Source: JAIFWV01 sp964580495 (GTDB lineage Bacteria > Patescibacteriota > Doudnabacteria > UBA920 > O2-02-FULL-48-8). Taken from it: a stretch of DNA of 25,386 nucleotides. Of the stretch, positions 1 to 7,924 are shown piece after piece. A program made the position numbers and the translations under genes. The stretch is taken from contig CAZOKE010000015.1 in the NCBI GenBank assembly GCA_964580495.1, positions 1-25,386 on the forward strand, given 5' to 3'. The notes under the pieces are model-generated. The model was not told the origin of the DNA. It did no database searches and worked only from the letters and a program-made list of their open reading frames with translations. Every line of letters begins with the position of its first letter. Positions within the stretch are counted from its first letter, which is position 1.

Positions 1-1
1 G

Positions 2-331
2 CAGGCCGAAGAAGTGATTTTGGAAGAATTGCGCAAAGTCCGCGAAAAGGGGATTACGAAAGCGGAACTTACAAAAGCCAAGGAATACATCAAAGGCAAG
101 ATTGCTTTGGCTATGGAAGACCCTCACGACAAATTGGAATGGTATCTGGGCCAAGAGGCGTTCAACGGCAAAATCCGCACCATCAAGCAGACATTCGATG
201 AATTGGAAAAAGTCAGCTTGGAAGAAATTTCCCATGTAGCGCACCAAATCATCCGGAATGAATGCTTGAACATGGCTTTGATCGGCCCATTTGAAGATAA
301 ATCGGTCTTTGAAAAGAAATTACAAATATAA
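2..331 (+). CDS. M16 family metallopeptidase, C-terminal fragment (cut by window edge)
   Basis: The reading frame is open from the first bases, so the gene begins outside the window and only about 109 C-terminal residues are visible. The segment with VREKGITKAELTKAKEYIKG, then a helix around ALAMEDPHDKLEWYLGQEA, then FDELEKVSLEEISHVAHQII and a final LIGPF resembles the closing helical part of M16 (pitrilysin/processing-peptidase-like) proteins. Family knowledge: the second M16 half is usually inactive and completes the chamber around the HxxEH zinc site of the first half. That site would lie upstream and cannot be seen. The fragment is followed by an 85-bp repeat-rich gap and then nfo. A GTG at 14 is not a real start. 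The fold is inferred from the general pattern only. Confidence 0.65.
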   Translation, partial: QAEEVILEELRKVREKGITKAELTKAKEYIKGKIALAMEDPHDKLEWYLGQEAFNGKIRTIKQTFDELEKVSLEEISHVAHQIIRNECLNMALIGPFEDKSVFEKKLQI

Positions 332-337
332 GACGCG

Positions 338-411
338 ATCCGAATCTACGAATGCATCCGAATATCACGAATATTTGGATCATTCGGATGAAATTCGGAT
401 CATTAGGATCG
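338..411. repeat. CGAAT/ATTCG-rich intergenic repeat
   Basis: The gap between the peptidase and nfo holds the word CGAAT four times at intervals of about 8 to 11 bases (as CCGAAT or ACGAAT). It is followed by the inverted form ATTCGGAT twice and related GGATC words. The two halves can fold back on each other through GATCCGAAT and ATTCGGATC. The same word recurs more loosely after rpsG (about 24717-24740) and before the gene at 15386 (about 15296-15312). Confidence 0.6.
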
Positions 412-416
412 TGATT

Positions 417-1259
417 ATGCGAATAGGTACACATGTATCAATAGCAAAAGGGATCTGGAATGCTCCCGGCAATGCCGCGAAAGTCGGCGCCGAGGTCTTC
501 CAGATTTTTTCACGTTCGCCGCACGGCGGGCCAGTGGTACCGATCACAAAAGAAGTTCAGAAACAATTTACTGTCGAGATGGATAAGCACGAGCTGGAAA
601 CTTTTTACATCCATGCCCCGTATTTCATAAATTTCGCCTCTACCAAGGGAAACATTTATTACGGCTCGATTTCCGTCATCCGTGAAGAACTTGAACGTGG
701 CACATTGATTGGCGCCAAAGCCTTAATGACTCACCTTGGGTCGTTTGGGGAACTTATTGATGAAGAAGGTATCGAGCGGGAAGTCAAAGCAATTTTGAAA
801 GTCATGGAAGGTTATGAGGGCACAACTCAATTGCTTTTGGAAATTTCTGCAGGAGCTGGCAGAATTGTAGGTGATACATTTGAAGAGCTAGCATTGATAC
901 TTGATGATAAGAGGCTGAAAAATTTTGATTTAGGGGTTTGCCTGGACTCCTGCCATTTATTTGCATCCGGCTACGATGTCCGCAACAAGGCAGCAGTGGA
1001 CAAAATGATGAAACAGCTAGATAAAGTTTTAGGCAAAGATCGAGTGGTGTTGATGCATGCCAATGACAGCAAAGGAGAATTCGGCAAACACCTCGACAGG
1101 CACGAGAATATTGGAGAGGGGAAAATTGGCCTGGAAGGATTCAAGGCCATGGCGGAAAATAAACTCCTCGGGGAGTTGGATTGGATTTTGGAAACACCGA
1201 AAGATGACCCAAAGGACGACCCGAAAAATATTGCTATTTTGAAAAAAATAAGAAAATAA
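417..1259 (+). CDS. nfo: Endonuclease IV (AP endonuclease)
   Basis: The 280-residue product matches the usual length of endonuclease IV, which cuts the backbone 5' of abasic sites in base excision repair using three zinc ions. The metal ligands are readable in order: H in YIHAPYF (about residue 66), H in MTHLGSF, E in LLLEISAG, D and H in CLDSCHLFASGYD, H in VLMHAND, D and H in HLDRHENIGEG, and E in WILETP. These correspond to the known ligand set of the E. coli enzyme. The frame stays open further upstream, but the start is placed at 417 because MRIGTHVSIAKG is the conserved N-terminus and upstream codons fall in the repeat. No clear SD precedes it. The gene stands alone in its direction with short flanking gaps. 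Confidence 0.96.
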   Translation: MRIGTHVSIAKGIWNAPGNAAKVGAEVFQIFSRSPHGGPVVPITKEVQKQFTVEMDKHELETFYIHAPYFINFASTKGNIYYGSISVIREELERGTLIGAKALMTHLGSFGELIDEEGIEREVKAILKVMEGYEGTTQLLLEISAGAGRIVGDTFEELALILDDKRLKNFDLGVCLDSCHLFASGYDVRNKAAVDKMMKQLDKVLGKDRVVLMHANDSKGEFGKHLDRHENIGEGKIGLEGFKAMAENKLLGELDWILETPKDDPKDDPKNIAILKKIRK

Positions 1260-1287
1260 GTTTATAACTTTTTGGGCTTAGGAGCTA

Positions 1288-1316
1288 TTGCTTAATCCTT
1301 AGCAATTCCGTACTAT
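1288..1316 (+). promoter_or_regulatory. Putative promoter of the AI-2E-family permease gene
   Basis: TTGCTT (1288-1293) and TACTAT (1311-1316) are 17 bp apart, and the ATG lies only 11 bases after the -10 element. The message would therefore be almost leaderless. The -35 half is embedded in the inverted repeat ATTGCT-8-AGCAAT. Confidence 0.4.
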
Positions 1317-1326
1317 TAATATAGAT

Positions 1327-2334
1327 ATGCCCGAGAATAATACAATAAATATCTCAACAGTAACCGTGCTGAAAGTATTGTTTATCGTACTTTTGGTCTG
1401 GTTTTTGTTTGCCATCCGCGAGATTTTACTCTTGTTTATCATAGCCATAATAGTCTCGGCTGCCATGGATCCAATTGCGGATTACATGCGCAAGTTCAAA
1501 ATCCCTCGCGGCATAAGCGTGCTGCTGGTGTACATTTTGATTTTTGGACTCATAGCTTTGATTGGTTTCCTTCTGGTTCCGTCGATGATTGAGCAGTTCA
1601 AATCTTTGCAAAGCACAAACTTTATAGCAACGATAGAAGGCAAAATTGGTCCTTACAGAGCAACTTTCTCCAGGTTTGGGATAGACAAAAGTATTACCGA
1701 TACTATAAATAATTTCCGCTCGGGGTTTGCAGGGAATCTTTTCCAAACTACAAAAAGTGCCGCAACTGGAGTGGTTTCGTTCATCACTGTTCTGGTAATT
1801 TCGTTTTACCTTACGGCAGAGGAAAGCGGCATGAAAAATTTCATCAAACATTTGGTTCCTTACAAAAACCAGCAGTACGTCATGTCCTTGGTTACAAAAA
1901 TTCAGGTGAAGATGGGCTACTGGCTGCTGGGCCAGCTTATACTGTCGCTGGTCATTTTCGGAACGGTCTTTATTGGCTTAACAATTTTGCACGTCCAGTA
2001 CGCGTTGCTGCTGGCACTCATAGCCGGTCTTTTGGAAATTGTTCCTTACATTGGGCCGTTCATCGCCGGGACCATTACTGCTTTCTTCGCCTTCCTGCAA
2101 AGTCCAGGATTAGCATTGGCAGCTGTGATTATGTTTGTAGTGGTGCAGCAGCTGGAGGCGCATATTTTGGTCCCGATTGTTATGAGTAGAAGCGTGGGCC
2201 TAAACCCAATCTTGGTAATTCTTTCTATCTTAGTCGGCGGATCCTTGGGCGGTATTGTGGGAGCGCTTATAGCCGTACCTTTGGTTTCGGGAATCTCGGT
2301 GTTTGTTTTGGATGTGTTGGAGCAATATACTTAA
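1327..2334 (+). CDS. AI-2E family transporter (PerM/YdiK-type membrane protein)
   Basis: This 335-residue protein has a hydrophobic N-terminal pair of helices, a central amphipathic stretch (about residues 80-150) and several C-terminal membrane helices. It ends with the family-typical order: GLLEIVPYIGPFIAG (about 237-251), a helix, then VQQLEAHILVPIVMSRSVGLNP and a final GIVGALIAVPL. This is the AI-2E/PerM family. Some members have been linked to autoinducer-2 or Na+/H+ transport, but the substrate here is unknown. The gene is monocistronic, with its own promoter-like element upstream and a strong terminator downstream. The start ATG at 1327 has no SD. Confidence 0.9.
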   Translation: MPENNTINISTVTVLKVLFIVLLVWFLFAIREILLLFIIAIIVSAAMDPIADYMRKFKIPRGISVLLVYILIFGLIALIGFLLVPSMIEQFKSLQSTNFIATIEGKIGPYRATFSRFGIDKSITDTINNFRSGFAGNLFQTTKSAATGVVSFITVLVISFYLTAEESGMKNFIKHLVPYKNQQYVMSLVTKIQVKMGYWLLGQLILSLVIFGTVFIGLTILHVQYALLLALIAGLLEIVPYIGPFIAGTITAFFAFLQSPGLALAAVIMFVVVQQLEAHILVPIVMSRSVGLNPILVILSILVGGSLGGIVGALIAVPLVSGISVFVLDVLEQYT

Positions 2335-2362
2335 GTAAACAGAAACGAGTAACTAGAATGAA

Positions 2363-2397
2363 AAAATCCCGACTCGATGGATTGAGTCGGGGTTTTT
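2363..2397. terminator. Bidirectional intrinsic terminator
   Basis: CCCGACTC (2368-2375) pairs with GAGTCGGG (2384-2391). The hairpin is flanked by an A run on the left and a T run on the right. It can end the AI-2E-family transporter message on the plus strand and the small gene at 2413-2706 on the minus strand. Confidence 0.9.
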
Positions 2398-2412
2398 GTT
2401 TCTTGTCGATGG

Positions 2413-2706
2413 CTACTTTGGGGCTGGCCAATATTCGGAGAGCTTTGTCCGCAGCGCCGATAACGTGAATTTGCGCCGGAGCAATTCGGCTTCAGAGTTC
2501 ATCTGCCGATGAAGCTGCAAAGTCAGGTGACGGGCCTGGTCTTTGTCGTCGAGGGACTCCATGAAATGAATGCGGGTCAGTTTCCCGGCAAGTTCGATGA
2601 ACGAACCGTCCGTGATTTGGTTTTCTAGCAGGCCAGAAAACATCTGCTGCCTGGTAACCAGATCCACGGTAATTGCCGGCAGAGGTCTTGCCAGACCATT
2701 GGCCAT
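2413..2706 (-). CDS. Hypothetical protein, 97 aa, strong SD
   Basis: I do not recognise this protein. It is soluble, with no cysteine and no signal peptide. Its middle and C-terminal part (from about residue 50, DDKDQARHLTLQLHRQMNSE onward) looks helical and is rich in charged residues and leucine. The gene is a separate minus-strand unit: a promoter-like TTGCTT/TATACT pair, an SD reading TAGGAGGG 8 bases before the ATG, and the shared terminator at 2363-2397. It sits between the AI-2E-family transporter gene and metG and diverges from metG. The strong SD sets it apart from the neighbouring conserved genes and places it with the other small SD-led genes of the window. Confidence 0.8.
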   Translation of the reverse strand: MANGLARPLPAITVDLVTRQQMFSGLLENQITDGSFIELAGKLTRIHFMESLDDKDQARHLTLQLHRQMNSEAELLRRKFTLSALRTKLSEYWPAPK

Positions 2707-2735
2707 CGATCGGCCCTCCTAAGGTGTGTACTTAC

Positions 2736-2763
2736 AGTATATAGTAATTGCTAAGCAAAGCAA
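2736..2763 (-). promoter_or_regulatory. Putative promoter of the 97-aa gene
   Basis: On the minus strand TTGCTT (2758-2763) is followed after 16 bp by TATACT (2736-2741), and the ATG is 29 bases further. The spacer carries CTTAGCAATT, which also occurs in the promoter region before the AI-2E-family permease (1298-1307). Confidence 0.5.
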
Positions 2764-2777
2764 ATTTTTCCGTTTTG

Positions 2778-2786
2778 TGGTATAAT
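2778..2786 (+). promoter_or_regulatory. Extended -10 promoter of metG-tatD
   Basis: TGGTATAAT is a perfect extended -10 element placed 34 bases before the metG ATG. No convincing -35 box is visible, as expected for extended -10 promoters. Confidence 0.7.
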
Positions 2787-2820
2787 TGATCCAGCCAAAC
2801 AGGCATTTTATTTTGATTTT

Positions 2821-4260
2821 ATGACCGATACTGACAAGAAAAAATTCTATATTACGACTCCGATTTACTATGTAAATGACAAGCCGCACATAGGGCATGC
2901 CTATACAACTATTGCCGCGGATGTTTTGGCGCGCTTGCACCGCCAGTTGGGTGAAGATGTTTTTTTCCTGACCGGAACCGACGAACATGGGGCCAAGATT
3001 GCCGCAGCCGCAGAGAAAGCGGGCAAGTCGCCGAAAGAATTTGTAGACGAAAACTCTGCAAAGTTTTCTTTTGCCTGGGACCAATTGGGAATTGCGCCGG
3101 ATAAATTTATACGCACTACCGACAAAGAGCACGAAGACGCGGTAAAAGTTTTTCTGTTGAAACTCAAACAGTCCGGAAAATTATACGAAGGGGACTATGA
3201 AGGCTTGTATTGCGTGGGCCACGAAGCTTTCATAAAAGAATCAGATTTAGTGGATGGAGTTTGCCCTGACCATAAAACCAAACCGCAGCTGATTAAAGAG
3301 AAAAATTGGTTTTTTAAACTCTCGGACTATCAAAAGCGATTAGCTGAGACAATAGAAAATGATCAGCTCTTGATTTTGCCGCACACACGCAAGAACGAGG
3401 TCCTTTCGTTTATCCAGCAAGGGCTCGAAGACATTGCCATCTCCCGCCCAAACGTGCAGTGGGGAATACCATTGCCGTGGGATGAAACTCAAACTGTTTA
3501 TGTCTGGGTGGAAGCGCTGTTTAATTATTGCTCCGCAATCGGCTATGGACTTGATGAAGAAAGTTTCAAAAAGTTTTGGCCGGCAGATGTGCAGCTCATG
3601 GCCAAAGACATTATCAAGTTCCACTGCATAATTTGGCCGGCATTACTCTGGGCAATTGCGGAAGAAATCCCGAAGCGAATATTTGCCCATGGTTTCTTCA
3701 CGGTGGCCGGAGAAAAAATGTCCAAAACAATTGGGAACGTGATTGACCCCAATGATTGGGTCGCCAAATACGGGGCTGATGCCGTACGATATTTCCTGCT
3801 GCGCGAAGTGCCATTTGGCCAAGACGGCGATGTCAGTGAAGATAAGCTTAAAGCGCGGTACAACGGTGATTTGGCCAATGGATTGGGCAACTTGTTTTCC
3901 CGCACCGCGAATATGATTGAAAAATATCTCAATGGTGATATCGGCGAATTTGTCGATTCGCCAAAAGATTTGTCAGATGCCTCGGAAGCTTTTGATTCGC
4001 TGAATTTTTCCGAAGGATTGGTCAAGATTTGGGAGGCAATCGCCTGGGCCAATAAATTGATAGATGATGCCAAGCCATGGGAGCTGGTAAAAACCGAACC
4101 GGACAAAGTCAAAGAATTACTGCATTCTTTGGCGGCTTTGCTGTACGGCATTGCCCGTAAATTGTCTCCGGTTATGCCCGAAACAGCTGATAAAATCCGT
4201 AAACTGCTTGAGTCGGGCGACATCAAGAAACCAGAACCTTTGTTCGCAAAGATAGAATAA
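2821..4260 (+). CDS. metG: Methionine--tRNA ligase
   Basis: This class I synthetase charges tRNA-Met. The protein opens with the catalytic-domain sequence ITTPIYYVNDKPHIGHAYTT, in which HIGH is at residues 23-26, and carries KMSKT at about 299-303. Between them is one metal knuckle of C-x2-H...C-x2-H type (YCVGHEAF, GVCPDHK). This resembles the single-knuckle bacterial enzymes such as that of Thermus, where the second ligand is a cysteine. The 479-residue length means the C-terminal dimerisation (tRNA-binding OB) domain found in longer MetRS is absent and the protein ends after the anticodon-binding helices. The ATG follows a TATAAT box with no SD between. The stop codon overlaps the tatD start as TAATG, so the two genes are co-transcribed. 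Confidence 0.97.
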   Translation: MTDTDKKKFYITTPIYYVNDKPHIGHAYTTIAADVLARLHRQLGEDVFFLTGTDEHGAKIAAAAEKAGKSPKEFVDENSAKFSFAWDQLGIAPDKFIRTTDKEHEDAVKVFLLKLKQSGKLYEGDYEGLYCVGHEAFIKESDLVDGVCPDHKTKPQLIKEKNWFFKLSDYQKRLAETIENDQLLILPHTRKNEVLSFIQQGLEDIAISRPNVQWGIPLPWDETQTVYVWVEALFNYCSAIGYGLDEESFKKFWPADVQLMAKDIIKFHCIIWPALLWAIAEEIPKRIFAHGFFTVAGEKMSKTIGNVIDPNDWVAKYGADAVRYFLLREVPFGQDGDVSEDKLKARYNGDLANGLGNLFSRTANMIEKYLNGDIGEFVDSPKDLSDASEAFDSLNFSEGLVKIWEAIAWANKLIDDAKPWELVKTEPDKVKELLHSLAALLYGIARKLSPVMPETADKIRKLLESGDIKKPEPLFAKIE

Positions 4261-5036
4261 TGCTATTTGATTCACATACACATATCAATTTCAGGGATTT
4301 CGATCAGGACAGAGAAGAACTGCTAAAAAAGTACCAGAAAGAGCAAATTTGGATCACTAATGTCGGCACCGATCTGGCAAGTTCTAAATCGGGTGTTGTT
4401 TTGGCCGACAAGTTCGAAAAAGGTGTTTATGCCACAATCGGACTGCACCCGACAGATAGTCCTAAGTCTTCTTTCGACGAAGATTCATTTGCAGAACTGA
4501 TTGGACCAAAAGTTGTAGCAATCGGCGAGTGCGGTTTGGATTATTTCCATGAAAAGTCAGATGAGGGGAAGCAAAGACAAAAGGATATTTTTCTCCAGCA
4601 AATTGCCTTTGCACAAAAACAAGGATTACCCTTGGTGATCCATTGCCGTGATGCTTATGAGGATTTGTTGCAAATCATAAAATCGGAATACGAAGGGCAA
4701 GCAATTATCCATTCTTTTACCGATAGTTGGGAAACAGCAAAAAAGTTTTTGGACTTGGGATACTACATCGCCCTTAACGCCATTCTGATTTTTGATAAAT
4801 CGGGGAATCTGGCCGAGGTCGCAAAAAATCTGCCTTCTGATAGAATACTCATAGAAACCGATGCGCCGTTCCTGGCTCCGCCGCCATATCGCGGCAAACG
4901 CAATCAACCGGACTATGTAAGGTATGTGGTTGAAAAGATTGTCCAAATCCGAAACGAGTCATTGGAGAAGGTATCTGAGTTAACATTTGAGAATGCTCTT
5001 GAAGTGTACGGAATAAAAAAACCAGCAGGAATTTAA
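4260..5036 (+). CDS. TatD family metal-dependent hydrolase (putative DNase)
   Basis: The 258-residue protein has the TatD/YcfH ligand set in order: HTH in DSHTHI at the N-terminus, E in IGECGLDY, H in VIHCRDA, H in IIHSFTD, and D in IETDAPFLAPPPYRGKRNQP. Family knowledge: these TIM-barrel enzymes bind two metal ions and have been described as 3'-5' DNases or deaminase-like hydrolases. A tatD-type gene behind metG is a common bacterial arrangement. It shares one base with the metG stop codon. Its last codons overlap the end of the convergent 144-aa gene by 4 bases and also form the left arm of that gene's terminator. Confidence 0.94.
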   Translation: MLFDSHTHINFRDFDQDREELLKKYQKEQIWITNVGTDLASSKSGVVLADKFEKGVYATIGLHPTDSPKSSFDEDSFAELIGPKVVAIGECGLDYFHEKSDEGKQRQKDIFLQQIAFAQKQGLPLVIHCRDAYEDLLQIIKSEYEGQAIIHSFTDSWETAKKFLDLGYYIALNAILIFDKSGNLAEVAKNLPSDRILIETDAPFLAPPPYRGKRNQPDYVRYVVEKIVQIRNESLEKVSELTFENALEVYGIKKPAGI

Positions 5037-5045
5037 TCCTGCTGG
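5013..5045 (-). terminator. Intrinsic terminator of the 144-aa gene, inside both coding ends
   Basis: CCAGCAGGA (5022-5030) pairs perfectly with TCCTGCTGG (5037-5045). Read on the minus strand, the hairpin is followed by a T run (5013-5021). On the plus strand there is no T run, so it would mainly stop minus-strand transcription. Both the tatD and the 144-aa stop codons lie in its loop. Confidence 0.8.
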
Positions 5046-5467
5046 GTCTCGGCATCAGACGCTTTCATGGCTCGGAGTAGCCTTCTATCGTCTCCGGAAA
5101 GGTTCCATTTTTCCATTGCTACGCATTCTAACCCGCGGCGTTTCCGGGTGATAATAATGCCAATGCAAACCTGGGCTTTGGAGGCGGCTGCCAGCTCATC
5201 CCGGATACTCATGATGTTCCGCCAGCCACAGCGCTTTTGCATGGCGTAAAGGAGCCGCAAGGCCATCATCTTCTCGTCTGGCGAAAGTTTCTCCAAGGAG
5301 CGATCAATTGTAAATTGATCGGTTGCGGTGAGCGCACTAATACCAGGTGCGGTTGTCTCGGTTGTGAGACTGTCAAATTCGTAGAGCAACTCTTCGTCTT
5401 CGCGGAGAGCACATTGAGCCAGATTGACCACTGCGTCTCGGAGCCTTGCCCAGTTTAATTCCGCCAT
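5033..5467 (-). CDS. Hypothetical protein, 144 aa, strong SD
   Basis: I do not recognise a family. The protein is soluble and mostly helical in appearance. It has an acidic N-terminal half (LREDEELLYEFDSL), a threonine-rich middle (about residues 34-50), a helix around LSPDEKMMALRLLYAMQKR, and a basic strand-like segment VCIGIIITRKRRGLECVAM before a final helix. The minus-strand gene has an SD (GGAGGT) five bases before the ATG, a TTGTAA/TACAAT promoter candidate that overlaps the divergent leuS promoter, and its own terminator. It converges on tatD with a 4-base overlap. It belongs with the small SD-led genes scattered through the window. Confidence 0.8.
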   Translation of the reverse strand: MAELNWARLRDAVVNLAQCALREDEELLYEFDSLTTETTAPGISALTATDQFTIDRSLEKLSPDEKMMALRLLYAMQKRCGWRNIMSIRDELAAASKAQVCIGIIITRKRRGLECVAMEKWNLSGDDRRLLRAMKASDAETQQD

Positions 5468-5484
5468 GGCGACCTCCGTTATAT

Positions 5485-5493
5485 TGTCATAAT
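5485..5493 (+). promoter_or_regulatory. Putative extended -10 of leuS-tsaC
   Basis: TGTCATAAT fits an extended -10 element (TGn plus CATAAT) 34 bases before the leuS ATG. This spacing equals that of the metG promoter. No SD lies between it and the start. Confidence 0.5.
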
Positions 5494-5519
5494 TGTATAC
5501 CTATTTGAATAAATTACAA
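5492..5519 (-). promoter_or_regulatory. Putative promoter of the 144-aa gene
   Basis: On the minus strand TTGTAA (5514-5519) and TACAAT (5492-5497) are 16 bp apart. The -10 overlaps the leuS -10 on the other strand, so the two transcription starts should compete. Confidence 0.45.
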
Positions 5520-5527
5520 ATCATTTT

Positions 5528-7924
5528 ATGTACGACCACAAAGCAATAGACAAAAAATGGCAGGATGAGTGGGAGAAAGAGCATCTGTACAAAACTCCCC
5601 CAAATCCTGATCCCAATAAAAAGAGATATATTCTCTGCATGTTTCCGTATCCTTCAGGAGCGGGTTTGCATGTCGGCCACCCGCTAAGCTACACGGCAAC
5701 TGATATTTTGTCGCGTTTTAATCGCATGTCAGGATTCAGCGTGCTTTATCCCATGGGTTGGGATGCTTTCGGCCTGCCTGCGGAGAACTACGCCATAAAA
5801 ACCGGCACACCGCCGGCCGAATCGACTGCAAAAAATATTCAGACATTCAAGCGCCAAATCAAATCACTCGGCTTGTCTTATGACTGGTCACGGGAGATAA
5901 ACACTTCTGATCCTGATTATTATAAATGGACGCAATGGCTGTTTCTGCTTTTATACAAAAACGGTTTGGCTTACAAAAAAGAAGCTATGGTCAACTGGTG
6001 TCCCAAGGACCAAACCGTGCTGGCCAATGAGCAGGTGAAAGACGGCAGGTGCGAACGCTGTGGTACCGTAGTTGAACAAAAATTGCTTTCGCAGTGGTTT
6101 TTTAAAATTACGGATTTTGCCGAAGAACTTCTCAATGATTTGGAAGCACTTGACTGGCCGGAGCCGATCAAACACATGCAGCGCAACTGGATTGGAAAAT
6201 CCGAGGGAGCAGAAATCAGGTTTCAGGTTGCAGGTTTCAGGGAACCGGTTACTGTATTTACTACCAGGCCGGATACTTTGTTTGGCGCCACTTTCCTGGT
6301 AATTTCTCCCGAGCTCGTGCAGAAATGGATTGAAGCCGGCTGGAAAGCGCCAGAAGAGGTTAAGAAATATGTCAGCGAGTCATTCCGGAAAACCGAACTC
6401 ACCAGGCTGGCTGATACCAAAGACAAGACCGGAGTTGACGCAGGGGTTAAAGCTTTCAATCCGGCAACACAGCAGGAAATCCCAATTTGGATTGCAGATT
6501 ATGTTCTTGGCTCTTATGGCACGGGTGCAATCATGGCCGTTCCCGCGCACGATGAGCGCGATTTTGAGTTTGCCAAAAAATTTGGATTGAATATTGTAGA
6601 TGTCGTCAAACCAAAGTCGTTGGAAGATAGAACTTTGTTTGAAAAATTAATGTCTGCTGCGAGCGGCCATGTTTGCTGGACTGGTGAAGGAGAGTTGATT
6701 GACTCAGGAGAATTTACCGGAATGGAATCAGCCGAAGCCCGGGAAAAAATGAGTTTGGCTTTTGGCAAGCCCAAGGTTCAGTATAAGCTTCGTGATTGGC
6801 TGGTGAGCCGCCAGAGATACTGGGGCGCACCCATTCCTATAATTTATTGCCGCGAATGCGGCATGCAACCGGTCCCGGAAAAAGATTTGCCGGTAGTGCT
6901 TCCAACTGATGTCGGTTTTTTGCCCACAGGAGAGTCGCCGATTGCGCGTTCGGAATCATTCCACCAAGTGAAGTGTCCCAATTGCGGCCGAGAAGCCCGA
7001 AGAGATTCCGACACCATGGATACATTCGTGGACTCATCCTGGTATTTCATGCGATTTACCGACCCGCACAATGAGCAAGAGTTTGCTTCCAAGGAAGCTA
7101 TGGAAAAATGGATGCCGGTGGATACATATGTCGGCGGCGCGGAACATGCAGTATTGCATTTGCTGTATGCCAGATTTTTTACCAAAGTTTTGAATAAACT
7201 TGGTTTCGTCTCATTCAACGAACCATTCAAACAATTACGCAATCAAGGCTTGATTCTGGGTCCAGATGGCGAGAAAATGAGCAAATCGCGCGGCAATGTT
7301 ATAAATCCTGATGATGTAGTGGAGCAGTACGGCGCTGATGCTTTCCGCATGTATGAAATGTTTATGGGTCCGCTGGAAGATGCCAAGCCCTGGAGCACGC
7401 AGGGGATTGTGGGCTTACAAAGATTTCTCGATCGCGTGGCCAAATTAATTGCTTCAGAGACGCAAGATAGTTCCGACCTCCACAAATTGATAAAGAAAAC
7501 CACTGCTGATATTGTGTCTTTCAAATTCAATACGGCTATAGCCAGGTTTATGGAATACCTCAATAACCATAAGCAATTCAGTAAAATTGATTTGGAAACT
7601 TATCTGACACTACTCGCCCCGTTTGCACCACATCTCACCGAGCAATTGTGGCATGATTTGGGACATAATAATGATTCGATCCATAAACAAGCTTGGCCGC
7701 AATATGATGAAAACTTGGCAAAAGATGACGTTGTTAAAATAGTCATTCAGGTTAACGGTAAAACGAAAGGGACAATTGAAGCCGCTGCGGGTCTTGCTGC
7801 TGACGAAATGAAAAAGCTAGTAGATGACTCGGAACTATATGCCAAGCTCGGCTTGAAAGAAAAGAAAAAATTGAAAGTGATCCATGTTCCTGATCGTTTA
7901 GTTAATTTCGTTATCGAAGAATGA
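5528..7924 (+). CDS. leuS: Leucine--tRNA ligase
   Basis: The 798-residue class Ia synthetase charges tRNA-Leu. It shows HVGH at residues 48-51 in FPYPSGAGLHVGHPLSYTAT, the entry sequence MGWDAFGLPAENYAIKTGTP, and a zinc hairpin made of NWCPKDQTVLANEQV and CERCG. A full CP1 editing domain contains TTRPDTLFGATF and the region GTGAIMAVPAHDERD. Further on are a second cysteine pair region (CRECG, CPNCG), the sequence SSWYFMRFTDPHN, and KMSKS at 583-587. The length is normal for a bacterial LeuRS. There is no SD before the ATG. The gene ends ATGA with tsaC, a four-base overlap that indicates translational coupling. The tRNA-Leu(CAA) at 11628 is one of its substrates. Confidence 0.98.
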   Translation: MYDHKAIDKKWQDEWEKEHLYKTPPNPDPNKKRYILCMFPYPSGAGLHVGHPLSYTATDILSRFNRMSGFSVLYPMGWDAFGLPAENYAIKTGTPPAESTAKNIQTFKRQIKSLGLSYDWSREINTSDPDYYKWTQWLFLLLYKNGLAYKKEAMVNWCPKDQTVLANEQVKDGRCERCGTVVEQKLLSQWFFKITDFAEELLNDLEALDWPEPIKHMQRNWIGKSEGAEIRFQVAGFREPVTVFTTRPDTLFGATFLVISPELVQKWIEAGWKAPEEVKKYVSESFRKTELTRLADTKDKTGVDAGVKAFNPATQQEIPIWIADYVLGSYGTGAIMAVPAHDERDFEFAKKFGLNIVDVVKPKSLEDRTLFEKLMSAASGHVCWTGEGELIDSGEFTGMESAEAREKMSLAFGKPKVQYKLRDWLVSRQRYWGAPIPIIYCRECGMQPVPEKDLPVVLPTDVGFLPTGESPIARSESFHQVKCPNCGREARRDSDTMDTFVDSSWYFMRFTDPHNEQEFASKEAMEKWMPVDTYVGGAEHAVLHLLYARFFTKVLNKLGFVSFNEPFKQLRNQGLILGPDGEKMSKSRGNVINPDDVVEQYGADAFRMYEMFMGPLEDAKPWSTQGIVGLQRFLDRVAKLIASETQDSSDLHKLIKKTTADIVSFKFNTAIARFMEYLNNHKQFSKIDLETYLTLLAPFAPHLTEQLWHDLGHNNDSIHKQAWPQYDENLAKDDVVKIVIQVNGKTKGTIEAAAGLAADEMKKLVDDSELYAKLGLKEKKKLKVIHVPDRLVNFVIEE

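Noticed and set aside
3543..4226. 227-aa minus-strand ORF opposite metG
   Set aside because: It is serine-rich and lies fully antisense to a clear synthetase gene, with no start signals. It is a shadow of codon bias.
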